64,000 bases of DNA, taken from contig NZ_ABGR01000003.1 in NCBI RefSeq assembly GCF_000171815.1, positions 310,001 through 374,000 of the forward strand. The letters run 5' to 3'. The stretch comes from Vibrio sp. AND4. Its GTDB lineage: Bacteria; Pseudomonadota; Gammaproteobacteria; Enterobacterales; Vibrionaceae. Each line of letters begins with the position of its first letter. Position 1 is the first letter of the stretch. The notes under the pieces were generated by a model. It had not been told where the DNA came from. It made no database searches and saw only the letters and a list, made by a program, of their open reading frames with translations. Position numbers and translations under genes: made by a program. Positions 1-8,263 of this stretch are shown here, piece by piece.

Positions 1-32
1 GCATCTTTAAAATACGTGATCTGATGAACCAT
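1..32 (-). CDS. 5' end of an unidentified gene downstream of putA (partial)
   Basis: An ATG on the minus strand at 30-32 is preceded by a good AAGGAG ribosome binding site at the right distance. Only about ten codons (MVHQITYFKD) lie in the window, so the product cannot be named. It begins just 12 bases after the putA stop codon and is therefore probably co-transcribed with putA. By inference it belongs to the proline-use operon, which in vibrios usually includes the permease putP and a further P5C dehydrogenase-like gene. Confidence 0.5.
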   Translation of the reverse strand, partial: MVHQITYFKD

Positions 33-43
33 AATACGACTCC

Positions 44-3000
44 TTATGCCTTTTCTGCTTGAACAAAATGTTGTTGAGTGAAGCGGTATAAGTAGTGAGG
101 CCCACCCGCCTTCGGCCCCGTCCCCGACAAACCTTGACCACCAAATGGTTGAACGCCGACGACGGCCCCAACTTGATCGCGGTTTATGTAACAGTTCCCT
201 ACTCGAGCGTGTTTTTCAATCCAACGATAAGTGGTTTCATTACGGCTGTGAATCCCCATTGTGAGACCAAAACCGGTTTGATTAATTTGCTCAACCACGT
301 TTGGCAGTTCAGATGCTTTAAAGCGAATAATGTGTAAGACAGGGCCAAATTGCTCTTCTTTCAGAACATCAATACTTGAGATTTCGAACGCACTTGGTGA
401 CACAAAATCACCGTACTGACACGCTTCATCTAATCGAAGCTGCGCGACTTTGGTTTGCGTGCTCGTCATATGCTCAAGGTGAGCGATGAGTTTATGTTTG
501 GCATTGATATCGATAACCGGACCCACATCGGTTTTATGCAGGTAAGGGATACCAACATGCAGCTCATTCATTGCACCTTGGATAAGGTTGATGATGCGAT
601 CTGCAACGTCCTCTTGAACAAACAACACGCGTAGAGCAGAACAACGTTGACCAGCAGAGGCGAAAGCGGAACGAATCACGTCACGCACGACTTGCTCTGG
701 TAATGCCGTACTATCGACAATCATAGCGTTTTGACCGCCAGTTTCAGCAATAAACGGTACTGGCTTCGCGCTGCGTTCGGCAAGCGTCACGTTGATACGC
801 TGCGCCGTTGCTGTCGAGCCAGTAAATGCCACACCTGCAATAGCGTCATGAGACGTCAGGGCATGGCCAATTTCGCCACCACGGCCAGGCAATAGTTGAA
901 TCACACCCGCCGGGAAGCCTGCTTCTAGCATCAACTCAATAGCACGCGCTGCAATTAAGCTGGTCTGCTCGGCTGGCTTAGCCACAACCGTATTGCCTGC
1001 AACCAATGCCGCTGTAACTTGGCCAAGGAAAATCGCTAAAGGGAAGTTCCACGGGCTGATACAAACGAATACGCCAAGCCCTTCGCGGCTAGAAATGCGC
1101 TTCACACCATCGAAGCCTTCCAACTCAAACGGCTGAAGGTTTTGCGCTTGTTTCGCGTAATAACGACAGAAATCGACCGCCTCACGCACTTCGTCAATGC
1201 TGTCATGAATCGTCTTGCCCGCCTCTTGATGGCAGATAGCCACCAGCTCAGCCAAGTTTTCTTCCATCAGATCCGCAAGCTTATCTAGGCATGCCGCTTT
1301 TTGTTCAATGGCAATGCCTTTCCATTTTGGGAATGCAGCGTCAGCCGCTTCAATCGCGGCCGAAACCTGATCAATACTTGCGAAAGCGACCTGACCCACT
1401 TCGATACGGCGATCATAAGGGGCAGTAATGATCTCTACAGAGTTTTCCTTGATCATGCTTTCGGCATGTGTTTCGCCATTGATGATCGGACCCGCAGTCC
1501 ACTTCTGGGTTAGGAAGCGTTTAACCTGCGCTTCAAACGGTTTCGCTTCGCTGTCGATATCAAGGTTCACCCCGTATGAATTTTTGCGTTCAGGGAAAAC
1601 CTCCGTAGGCATTGGAATTTGACCGTTTTGTAACGTCTCAAACGAGCTCAGTACATCAACTGGGTGATGCGTCAGATCAGAAATCGGGCATCGGGCATCG
1701 ACTAAACGGTGCACAAATGAACTGTTCGCGCCGTTTTCAAGCAAGCGACGAACCAAATAAGGCAATAGATCGGCGTGGCTACCAACTGGCGCGTAAATAC
1801 GTACAGGTTGACCGTAAGTATCCATTACATGGTTATAAAGCGAATCACCCATACCATGCAGACGTTGGAATTCGTAATCTTTATGCTCAGCCATTACCGC
1901 AATCGCCGTCACTGTGTGTGCGTTGTGGCTAGCAAATTGCGGGAAGATATTGCCGCGTGCGCCATCACTCAATAGAAAACGTGCACACGCAAGATAAGCA
2001 ACGTCAGTCGCTTCTTTGCGGGTGTAAACTGGGTAGTTATCATAGCCTGCTTGCTGTGACCACTTGATTTCGCTGTCCCAGTACGCGCCCTTCACGAGTC
2101 GCAGCGGGATAAGGTCGCCCTGCTCTTTCGCTAAGCCGTTCAGCCACACCAACACTGGCAATGCCCGTTTTGAGTAGGCTTGAACCACCAAACCAAACTT
2201 ACCCCAGCCTTTCATCAGGTCACTGCGGTACAGTTTTTCAAACAGTTTTAGTGATAGCTCAAGACGGTCCGCTTCCTCTGCGTCAATGGTAATGGCAACA
2301 TCCACCTCGATAGCGCGCTTCAGTAGTTGCGTTAAGGTGTCGTAGAGCTCTGTCATCACGCGTTCTTCATTCGCCACTTCATAACGTGGGTGAAGTGCGG
2401 AAAGCTTGATAGAAACAGAAGGCGCAGGGCTAGTGTCACTGCCGTACGTTTCGCGACCCACGGCTTCGATTGCCATTAGATAATCTTTGAAATACTTGCT
2501 TGCGTCTGCCGTAGTCAGCGCCGCTTCACCCAACATATCAAATGAGTAAGTGAAACCTTTGTCACGCATTGAGCGACCGTTCTTCTGCGCTTCTTCAATC
2601 GTACGCCCACGAACAAACTGGTGACCCATGATCTTCATCGCCTGATACATGGCTTTGCGAATCACAGGTTCTGAGAATTTGTTTACCAGACGATTTACAG
2701 CCTGGCCTGCGCTCTGAGATTCTTGCTCACCAAGTCCTATCACTTTTCCGGTAAGCATTAAGCCCCACGTTGAAGCATTAACGAAGACAGAATCAGAACT
2801 CTTAAGGTGAGATTTCCAATCGGCAACGCTCAACTTGTCTTTAATTAATGCATCAGCCGTTGCTGAATCAGGAATTCGCATCAACGCTTCTGCAAGACAC
2901 ATTAGTAAGATACCTTCGTGAGTATCTAGGCTGTACTCCAGCAACAGCGCGTCAATCATCTGAATTGACTTCTTATCCGCACGGATGGCTTCAATAAGCT

Positions 3001-3175
3001 GAGTTGTTTGGGTCTTGATTGCCGATTTTTCTTCCGCTGTCGGCGTTGCTAGTGGCAATAACTGCTCTAGCCATTGAGACTCGTCCACCATGTACAATGG
3101 CGAGATCAATGACCACAATCTATCAAGCGGCTGCTGGATAAATTCCGGTGTTAACACGTGTGTTGCAGTGAACAT
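44..3175 (-). CDS. putA: Bifunctional proline dehydrogenase / L-glutamate gamma-semialdehyde dehydrogenase PutA
   Basis: The protein oxidises proline to glutamate in two steps, through an FAD proline dehydrogenase and an NAD-linked P5C dehydrogenase. The 1043 residues show the PRODH barrel at about 120-480 and the aldehyde dehydrogenase domain at about 550-1030. Cys845 in GQRCSALR is the expected catalytic thiol and Glu811 in AETGG the general base. The protein is shorter than enterobacterial PutA (about 1320 residues) and has no N-terminal ribbon-helix-helix, so it should not repress its own operon. An AraC-type regulator gene lies upstream on the same strand. The start is the ATG at 3173-3175. 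Confidence 0.96.
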   Translation of the reverse strand: MFTATHVLTPEFIQQPLDRLWSLISPLYMVDESQWLEQLLPLATPTAEEKSAIKTQTTQLIEAIRADKKSIQMIDALLLEYSLDTHEGILLMCLAEALMRIPDSATADALIKDKLSVADWKSHLKSSDSVFVNASTWGLMLTGKVIGLGEQESQSAGQAVNRLVNKFSEPVIRKAMYQAMKIMGHQFVRGRTIEEAQKNGRSMRDKGFTYSFDMLGEAALTTADASKYFKDYLMAIEAVGRETYGSDTSPAPSVSIKLSALHPRYEVANEERVMTELYDTLTQLLKRAIEVDVAITIDAEEADRLELSLKLFEKLYRSDLMKGWGKFGLVVQAYSKRALPVLVWLNGLAKEQGDLIPLRLVKGAYWDSEIKWSQQAGYDNYPVYTRKEATDVAYLACARFLLSDGARGNIFPQFASHNAHTVTAIAVMAEHKDYEFQRLHGMGDSLYNHVMDTYGQPVRIYAPVGSHADLLPYLVRRLLENGANSSFVHRLVDARCPISDLTHHPVDVLSSFETLQNGQIPMPTEVFPERKNSYGVNLDIDSEAKPFEAQVKRFLTQKWTAGPIINGETHAESMIKENSVEIITAPYDRRIEVGQVAFASIDQVSAAIEAADAAFPKWKGIAIEQKAACLDKLADLMEENLAELVAICHQEAGKTIHDSIDEVREAVDFCRYYAKQAQNLQPFELEGFDGVKRISSREGLGVFVCISPWNFPLAIFLGQVTAALVAGNTVVAKPAEQTSLIAARAIELMLEAGFPAGVIQLLPGRGGEIGHALTSHDAIAGVAFTGSTATAQRINVTLAERSAKPVPFIAETGGQNAMIVDSTALPEQVVRDVIRSAFASAGQRCSALRVLFVQEDVADRIINLIQGAMNELHVGIPYLHKTDVGPVIDINAKHKLIAHLEHMTSTQTKVAQLRLDEACQYGDFVSPSAFEISSIDVLKEEQFGPVLHIIRFKASELPNVVEQINQTGFGLTMGIHSRNETTYRWIEKHARVGNCYINRDQVGAVVGVQPFGGQGLSGTGPKAGGPHYLYRFTQQHFVQAEKA

Positions 3176-3612
3176 GCGTTTTCCTCAATCTCTATCCTCA
3201 AAAACCGCTTCGAGGAACATCAGTGGTGGCAGTGTATTTTGAGCCCGAGAAGAATACTTGTCAAAAACTCCGAGTTTTTTGCTAAAAACTCGCTTTTATA
3301 ACAAAACATCTACATAGTCACACGTAATTACATAATATATTGTGTTGTAAAAATTCATCTTTGCACGTCATTTACAACAAAGATAGAGAGGTTATAAGCG
3401 ATTTTTGTTCGAATGAGAAGGGTTTAGATTTTACTTTGTTAGTGATGGGCAAAAAAATCCAAGCTTTCAATGAATTACCCAAAAAAGATTGACTTTACTG
3501 ACAGAACAAAAACCAAAAAGACACGACTCCCACACATGGTTACCTGTTTGATGGTTACCTGTTTGATGGTTACCTAATTGCTGGCCGCCTAGTTGCCATT
3601 GTACAAGTAAAG
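3176..3612. promoter_or_regulatory. Intergenic region upstream of putA
   Basis: This 437-base gap holds the putA promoter side and the 3' flank of the araC-type gene. It is AT-rich. The part nearest the regulator gene (3538-3597) is four 15-bp tandem units. No further gene or strong terminator was seen. Confidence 0.5.
3538..3597. repeat. Four 15-bp tandem repeats
   Basis: The unit GGTTACCTGTTTGAT occurs twice exactly (3538-3552, 3553-3567). Two degenerate copies follow, GGTTACCTAATTGCT and GGCCGCCTAGTTGCC. The array ends 15 bases past the stop codon side of the araC-type gene. Its function is unknown. Confidence 0.85.
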
Positions 3613-4425
3613 CTAACCAAGCTGTTTCTTATATTGGGAAGGCGACACTCCTTGTAAACGAGTGAAGGTATGCGTGAAGGTACTTTGGCTCGAGAAACCC
3701 GTAAATTCTGCAGTTTGTCCAAGTGTTAATTGACCTTTTTCAATCAAGTCACGCGCCATATCGATACGTTTACCAAGCACATACTGATGTGGCGTAATGC
3801 CCATTTGCTCTTTGAATAAACTGTGGAACTGACTCTCACCTAAAAATACACTGCCCGCCAATTGCGCCACACTGATTTTATGGCTCAGATGCTGCTCGAT
3901 GTAACGGTCAATGACTTCTAAGTCAAAGCGAGACTCTTTCCGTGAGGTTTCAAATGCAGAGATATGACGTTGCATAAGCGCGATCACGGTATCATTGCAC
4001 GCCCGACTAAGCAGCAAGTCATCAGGATGATTACGCATCTCTTGTACCAGCATATGAATCAACTTTTGAATTTGACCATCCAGTTGGAAGTAAAGATGAA
4101 AGTTTTCTAAGTTATTGATCTTATTTAAAACCTCGGGGGCTTCATCTGTTGCCTCTGGCAAGTTAAGCACCAAAATGTCCGATTGATCAATCACACTACC
4201 GAAAGCATGATCAGAAGACGCCGTAACAATACAGCCTTGTCCAGGCCCGACCAAATTACCCTGACCACGCACTTCAAATTCCGCTTGCCCTTTCAAACCG
4301 ATCACGATCTGTGTGTAAGCATGATCATGGCACTCCATATAAGATGGAAGCGTGATCAACTCAGCTGGCTTAGGCAGTATTAAGTCCTCATGTAAGGGGG
4401 CTTTTGGGGTATCTGGATTACTCAT
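3613..4425 (-). CDS. AraC/XylS-family transcriptional regulator
   Basis: This is a 270-residue one-component regulator. An N-terminal cupin-like sensor domain covers about 20-120 (ECHDHAYTQIVIGLKGQAEF), and the C-terminal AraC double helix-turn-helix covers about 170-268, with the typical FSSQSTFTHTFTRLQGVSPSQYKKQ ending visible in part as GVSPSQYKKQ. It lies on the same strand as putA and 437 bases upstream of it, so control of proline catabolism is a reasonable inference, as AraC-type regulators sit next to put genes in other vibrios. The ligand cannot be read from sequence. The region upstream of its start carries an RctB-like motif cluster. Confidence 0.85.
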   Translation of the reverse strand: MSNPDTPKAPLHEDLILPKPAELITLPSYMECHDHAYTQIVIGLKGQAEFEVRGQGNLVGPGQGCIVTASSDHAFGSVIDQSDILVLNLPEATDEAPEVLNKINNLENFHLYFQLDGQIQKLIHMLVQEMRNHPDDLLLSRACNDTVIALMQRHISAFETSRKESRFDLEVIDRYIEQHLSHKISVAQLAGSVFLGESQFHSLFKEQMGITPHQYVLGKRIDMARDLIEKGQLTLGQTAEFTGFSSQSTFTHTFTRLQGVSPSQYKKQLG

Positions 4426-5011
4426 GTCATCAGTCGTCTTTACACGGTCAGCTCACGTCTTGGCATCATATACCTTCTTGGTTGGGTTGTAACTCCTAGT
4501 CAAGCTGATCGCACAAGATCAAATCAATACGATCAAGTACGCTTGCATGATCATGGTTCCGGAACGATGATCATGCAAGCGTAACTTACGGTCAATGTGC
4601 AACCAATTTTTTTGCAAAAACGCATAGATAAAAAGAATGCACCAATGAGAAAACAACGGCATAAGTAACGTATATGTCAGGGCGATCGCTGTACCAAGGC
4701 ATAAGCTATCAAGCAGAGTAATTCTGATCCTTCTTCTCTCTTTCAGTTCTATTTGGCGCGATTGTCGAAAGCATGATCAAGGTAAACAGTGTGAGGGAAC
4801 GAGCTGTAGTCATACAGATGGCAATCATTTTATTGAGGCACCCTTTATGGTCTCCAACTAACGGATACGGCGGCGAATAGAAGGAAGCTATTAGGTTTAC
4901 CGATCCATTTGAGGCCAGTTATCTAGCGTCTATCGAGCCAAGAGTTCTGCTTAATCATCCGTTGTCGGTCATATAAAAAAGAGAGCGTTGAACCTCCAGA
5001 ACAGAAGACAA
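4426..5011. other. Intergenic region with RctB-like motif cluster
   Basis: No gene is visible in this stretch. The part from 4500 to 4600 resembles the chromosome-2 origin and is described separately. The rest, 4620-5010, has no convincing reading frame or structure beyond the pdxH terminator at its end. Confidence 0.5.
4515..4600. promoter_or_regulatory. Distal RctB-type binding cluster (iterons plus TTACGG motif)
   Basis: Two TGATCA cores (4548-4553 and 4568-4573) form the halves of a 40-bp palindrome at 4541-4580 with a single mismatched pair. Its inner 15 bases on the minus strand, TGATCATCGTTCCGG, are identical to an origin motif at 33726-33740. GATCA variants lie at 4517 and 4531. The motif TTACGGTCAATG at 4586-4597 matches the TTACGGT(C/T)NNTG seen twice in the origin (33192, 33496). 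RctB titration sites away from the origin are known on V. cholerae chromosome 2, so this is likely an equivalent. Confidence 0.65.
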
Positions 5012-5037
5012 AAACACCGCCAAATTCGGCGGTGTTT
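5012..5037 (-). terminator. Rho-independent terminator of pdxH
   Basis: A 10-bp perfect stem AAACACCGCC / GGCGGTGTTT with a six-base loop, followed on the minus strand by a T run. It ends 16 bases from the pdxH stop codon. Confidence 0.85.
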
Positions 5038-5052
5038 CTCATTATCAGCAGA

Positions 5053-5694
5053 TTATGGCGCAAGGCGATCTATGTCCCACTCTCCCTCTTGCTTCGAGAA
5101 CAGAAAACGATCATGCAGGCGATGTTCGCCGCCCTGCCAGAACTCGATGCTTTGCGGCCTAACGCGAAAGCCTCCCCAAAACGTAGGCATTGGAATCTCC
5201 CCTTTCGCAAACTTCTGTTTTAATTCTAAAAACTTACCTTCTAGTACACCGCGTGCAGAAATGCGACTACTTTGCTTGCTCGCAATTGCCGCCAGTTGGC
5301 TCTCTTTCGGGCGAGAAGTGAAGTACTTCATGTTCTCCATCGGCGTCAGTTTTTCTGCCACGCCTGTGATATGAACCTGGCGTTCAATTGGGTGCCATGG
5401 GAAATGCAGGCTGATGTTACTATTATGCACAAGCTGCTGTGCTTTGCGGCTACCCAAATTGGTATAGAACACAAAACCATCTTGATCGACTTCTTTCAGT
5501 AATACGATACGTTGAAATGGCATGCCGTTTTTATCCACTGTCGCGACTGTCATCGCCGTAGGATCCGTAAGCCCTGCTTGTACCGCTTGCTCCAACCAAA
5601 GGTTAAATTGATCAATAGGATCTGCTTTTAAATCTTTACGACGCAGGCCACCCTTTGTGTACTCACGACGAATATCAGCAAGTTCCATCTTCAC
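5053..5694 (-). CDS. pdxH: Pyridoxine/pyridoxamine 5'-phosphate oxidase PdxH
   Basis: This FMN enzyme makes pyridoxal 5'-phosphate from pyridoxine or pyridoxamine phosphate, the last step of vitamin B6 synthesis and salvage in the cytoplasm. The 213-residue length is typical. Family signatures are all present: the FMN-binding [18 protein letters not shown] segment, the SRKAQQL stretch, and the C-terminal [11 protein letters not shown]...[13 protein letters not shown] motif with its substrate-binding Arg and His. It is monocistronic, with its own terminator. Two Met codons (MKMEL) are possible starts; the upstream one has a GAAGGAGTGAAG-like site. Confidence 0.96.
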   Translation of the reverse strand: MKMELADIRREYTKGGLRRKDLKADPIDQFNLWLEQAVQAGLTDPTAMTVATVDKNGMPFQRIVLLKEVDQDGFVFYTNLGSRKAQQLVHNSNISLHFPWHPIERQVHITGVAEKLTPMENMKYFTSRPKESQLAAIASKQSSRISARGVLEGKFLELKQKFAKGEIPMPTFWGGFRVRPQSIEFWQGGEHRLHDRFLFSKQEGEWDIDRLAP

Positions 5695-6070
5695 TCCTTC
5701 ACTCGTTTTTTTTCGATTGTGCGCCCGATATTATCGAAATACAAGGGCAACAAGCAGCGAGATTGGAAACATGAAAAGAGCATTGAAATCCAAATTATGA
5801 CCCAACGCACAGAACAATTTAAAGACTGTTTGTTGTTTGATGCCTTGCAACGACACAGAGGCAGACTAAAGGAGATTAAACTAGAATTACGGAGGTCAGA
5901 TAAGGCTTTGTACAAAAAACTAAAAAATACCAGTTGGACAAAGCAAAGTTCAAATTAACAAATTAACAAATTAACAAATTAACAAATTAACAAATTAACT
6001 TAGCATGCTGACATGTTGTGTTAATAATAATATGATAAATACAAACCGTCTGAACAACACAAGGAATGTG
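5695..6070. promoter_or_regulatory. Intergenic region between pdxH and the lap-type block
   Basis: This is the divergent promoter region for pdxH and the secretion genes. It contains six 8-bp tandem units at 5951-5998. A 53-codon frame beginning at 5797 (MTQRTEQFKDCLL...) stops inside the first repeat unit; it has no clear ribosome binding site and is not called. Confidence 0.5.
5951..5998. repeat. Six perfect 8-bp tandem repeats (CAAATTAA)
   Basis: The unit CAAATTAA is repeated six times without a mismatch. It lies 72 bases before the preferred start of the HlyD-type gene. All three plus-strand frames meet TAA within the array, so copy-number change would act on promoter or leader spacing and not on a reading frame. 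Confidence 0.95.
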
Positions 6071-7462
6071 ATGAATCGAGACAATTACAATAAATTAAGC
6101 AGTGACGAGTTAGATTTTGTTGATGACAAAACTGCCGCTTTGCTTTTAAACACCCCAGATAGTGCCCGCATAATGCTATGGGTGATGGTGCTATTTTTTA
6201 TTGCAGCACTTGGATGGGCATCTTGGGCTCAAATCGACAAAGTGACCGTAGGACAAGGTAAAGTTATCCCTTCTTCTCAAATTCAAGTCGTTCAAAACCT
6301 CGAAGGTGGCTTAGTTAAAGAGATCTTGGTGAAAGAAGGCCAACGAGTAGAAAAAGGCCAACAACTGTTATTGATTGATGACACGCGTTTCCGCTCAGAT
6401 TTTCGTGAACGTGAACAACAAGTTGCTAACTTAACCGCTTCTGTACTTCAACTTTCAGCATCGATCAGCAGTGTCCAAGTCAATCGCCATTTCGATAACA
6501 CCAACTGGGAAAAAAACATCGTTCTTGACTACGGTAAACTGACCTTCCCTCCAATCTTAGAAGAAAACCAACCTCGATTAACACAACGCCAAAAAGCAGA
6601 ATACAAAGAAAATTTAAATAATCTGCGCAGCCAACTCTCGGTTATTGACCAACAAGTGAAACAAAAACAACAGGATTTGGTGGAAATTCAAGCGCGAGTG
6701 AATAACCTTCGACAAAGCTACCGTTACGCAAAGAAAGAACTCGAAATCACCCAACCCTTAGCAGATGAAGGCATAGTACCGAGAATTGAACTTCTGAAAC
6801 TCCAGCGCCAGGTAAACGACACACGCCGGGAAATGACATCGAGTGAATTAAAGATTCCGGTAATAAAATCTGGTATCCGTGAATCGATGCTTAATCGTAT
6901 TGATGTCGCGCTAAAATTCCGCTCCGAGCAGCAAGAGAAACTCAACGACACCCAAGACCAACTGTCTGCGCTGGTCGAATCTTCGGTAGGCTTGGAAGAT
7001 CGTGTCAATCGTACCGTTGTTGTCTCTCCTGTTACTGGCACCATCAAAACCTTAAATTTCAACACCGTTGGTGGCGTTATTCAGCCAGGGATCGACATCG
7101 TTGAAATCGTGCCAACCGAAGATACCCTTTTAGTAGAAGTAAAAATTGCGCCTAAAGATATCGCTTTCTTGCGTCCAGACCTCCATGCAATAGTAAAACT
7201 TACCGCATACGACTTCACCAAATACGGCGGTCTAGAGGGAGAGTTAGAACACATCAGTGCTGATACCACACAAGATGAAGAGGGTAACAGCTTCTACATT
7301 GTCCGTGTTCGTACTGAAAAAACCGGTTTTGGACAAGGGACAGATTTACCTATCATTCCTGGTATGACGGCATCTGTTGACATCATTACCGGAAAACGAA
7401 CGATTTTGGAATATCTACTCAAACCAATTTTGAGTGCCAAGACCAACGCACTAAGGGAGTAG
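6071..7462 (+). CDS. lapC: HlyD/LapC-type membrane fusion protein of a type I secretion system
   Basis: This is the periplasmic adaptor that joins an inner-membrane ABC exporter to a TolC-like outer-membrane channel. From the preferred start, the ATG at 6071 (AAGGAA five bases upstream), it has 463 residues. There is a cytoplasmic N-terminus, one membrane helix at about 33-52, a biotinyl-lipoyl segment (GGLVKEILVKEGQRVEKGQQLLLID, residues about 84-108), a long coiled coil and a C-terminal beta-barrel. Upstream in-frame ATGs at 6005 and 6032 are possible but lack good sites. It is first in a same-strand block with a LapG-like protease, a LapD-like receptor and the ABC exporter. The symbol follows the Pseudomonas Lap nomenclature. 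Confidence 0.85.
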   Translation: MNRDNYNKLSSDELDFVDDKTAALLLNTPDSARIMLWVMVLFFIAALGWASWAQIDKVTVGQGKVIPSSQIQVVQNLEGGLVKEILVKEGQRVEKGQQLLLIDDTRFRSDFREREQQVANLTASVLQLSASISSVQVNRHFDNTNWEKNIVLDYGKLTFPPILEENQPRLTQRQKAEYKENLNNLRSQLSVIDQQVKQKQQDLVEIQARVNNLRQSYRYAKKELEITQPLADEGIVPRIELLKLQRQVNDTRREMTSSELKIPVIKSGIRESMLNRIDVALKFRSEQQEKLNDTQDQLSALVESSVGLEDRVNRTVVVSPVTGTIKTLNFNTVGGVIQPGIDIVEIVPTEDTLLVEVKIAPKDIAFLRPDLHAIVKLTAYDFTKYGGLEGELEHISADTTQDEEGNSFYIVRVRTEKTGFGQGTDLPIIPGMTASVDIITGKRTILEYLLKPILSAKTNALRE

Positions 7463-7556
7463 GTATCTGCAAAGTACAAAAATGTGTTCTCAAATGATGA
7501 TAAATGGTTAAATAAAAACCACATTTCTCACCAACCAACCCATTTTAGAGGTACAA

Positions 7557-8258
7557 TTGCGATACAAGTTGAATATGAAATCCAACTTTAAGCACAAAGT
7601 CATATTACTGACTGGTATAAGTTGTTTCTCTCTCCAAATTGGCGCGCTCAATACCAAAGAGCAACGCTGGGTCGATACGGTCACTTCCGTTTATGGTGAA
7701 CGTGCGGGACAGCGCATCAAAACATGGCGAGAGAATTTGGATTCCTTAAATATCCAGAGCAATAAAAGGAAACTCTCCGGTGTGAATACCTTTTTTAATC
7801 AACTCTACTTCGTCGATGACATTAACTTGTGGGGTAAAAAAGACTACTGGGCCACACCACTTGAGTTTTTGGGCAGTAATGCTGGCGATTGTGAAGACTT
7901 TACGATTGCAAAGTATTTCTCTTTGCTCGAGCTTGGAATACCAGATTCAAAAATGCGCTTGGTGTACGTAAAAGCGATCAAACTGAATCAATTTCACATG
8001 GTGCTGGCTTATTACCCCACACCTAGCTCTGAGCCGCTCATACTCGACAATATAAACCCAGAGATTGTTCGAGCTTCCGAGCGTCAAGACTTACTACCAA
8101 TTTACAGCTTTAATGGTAACAATTTGTGGCTAATGAAATCTTCTGCCAGTGCTGGAGAGTTAGCAGGGAAAGCCTCACGTTTAAGCCTTTGGAATGACTT
8201 ACGCTCGCGCGAACGTAAGTTGCAGTTAAAGAAACCTAAAATTAACTATGACGAGTAA
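7557..8258 (+). CDS. lapG: LapG-like periplasmic cysteine protease (bacterial transglutaminase-like, BTLCP family)
   Basis: LapG proteases cut the N-terminal retention module of giant adhesins and release them from the cell surface. Here the signal segment lies at about 11-30. The catalytic triad can be read as Cys112 in NAGDCEDF, His147 in QFHMVLAYY and Asp164 in LILDN. The acidic residues next to the Cys match the calcium-dependent family. The start is probably TTG at 7557, because AGAGG lies five bases upstream; the ATG at 7575 has no such site. The stop is five bases before the LapD-like gene, so the two are translationally close, as expected for a protease and its membrane inhibitor. Confidence 0.9.
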   Translation: MRYKLNMKSNFKHKVILLTGISCFSLQIGALNTKEQRWVDTVTSVYGERAGQRIKTWRENLDSLNIQSNKRKLSGVNTFFNQLYFVDDINLWGKKDYWATPLEFLGSNAGDCEDFTIAKYFSLLELGIPDSKMRLVYVKAIKLNQFHMVLAYYPTPSSEPLILDNINPEIVRASERQDLLPIYSFNGNNLWLMKSSASAGELAGKASRLSLWNDLRSRERKLQLKKPKINYDE

Positions 8259-8263
8259 AAAAC

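Noticed and set aside
5797..5958. 53-codon frame between pdxH and the secretion operon
   Set aside because: Weak ribosome binding site and a stop inside the tandem repeats; no recognised family.
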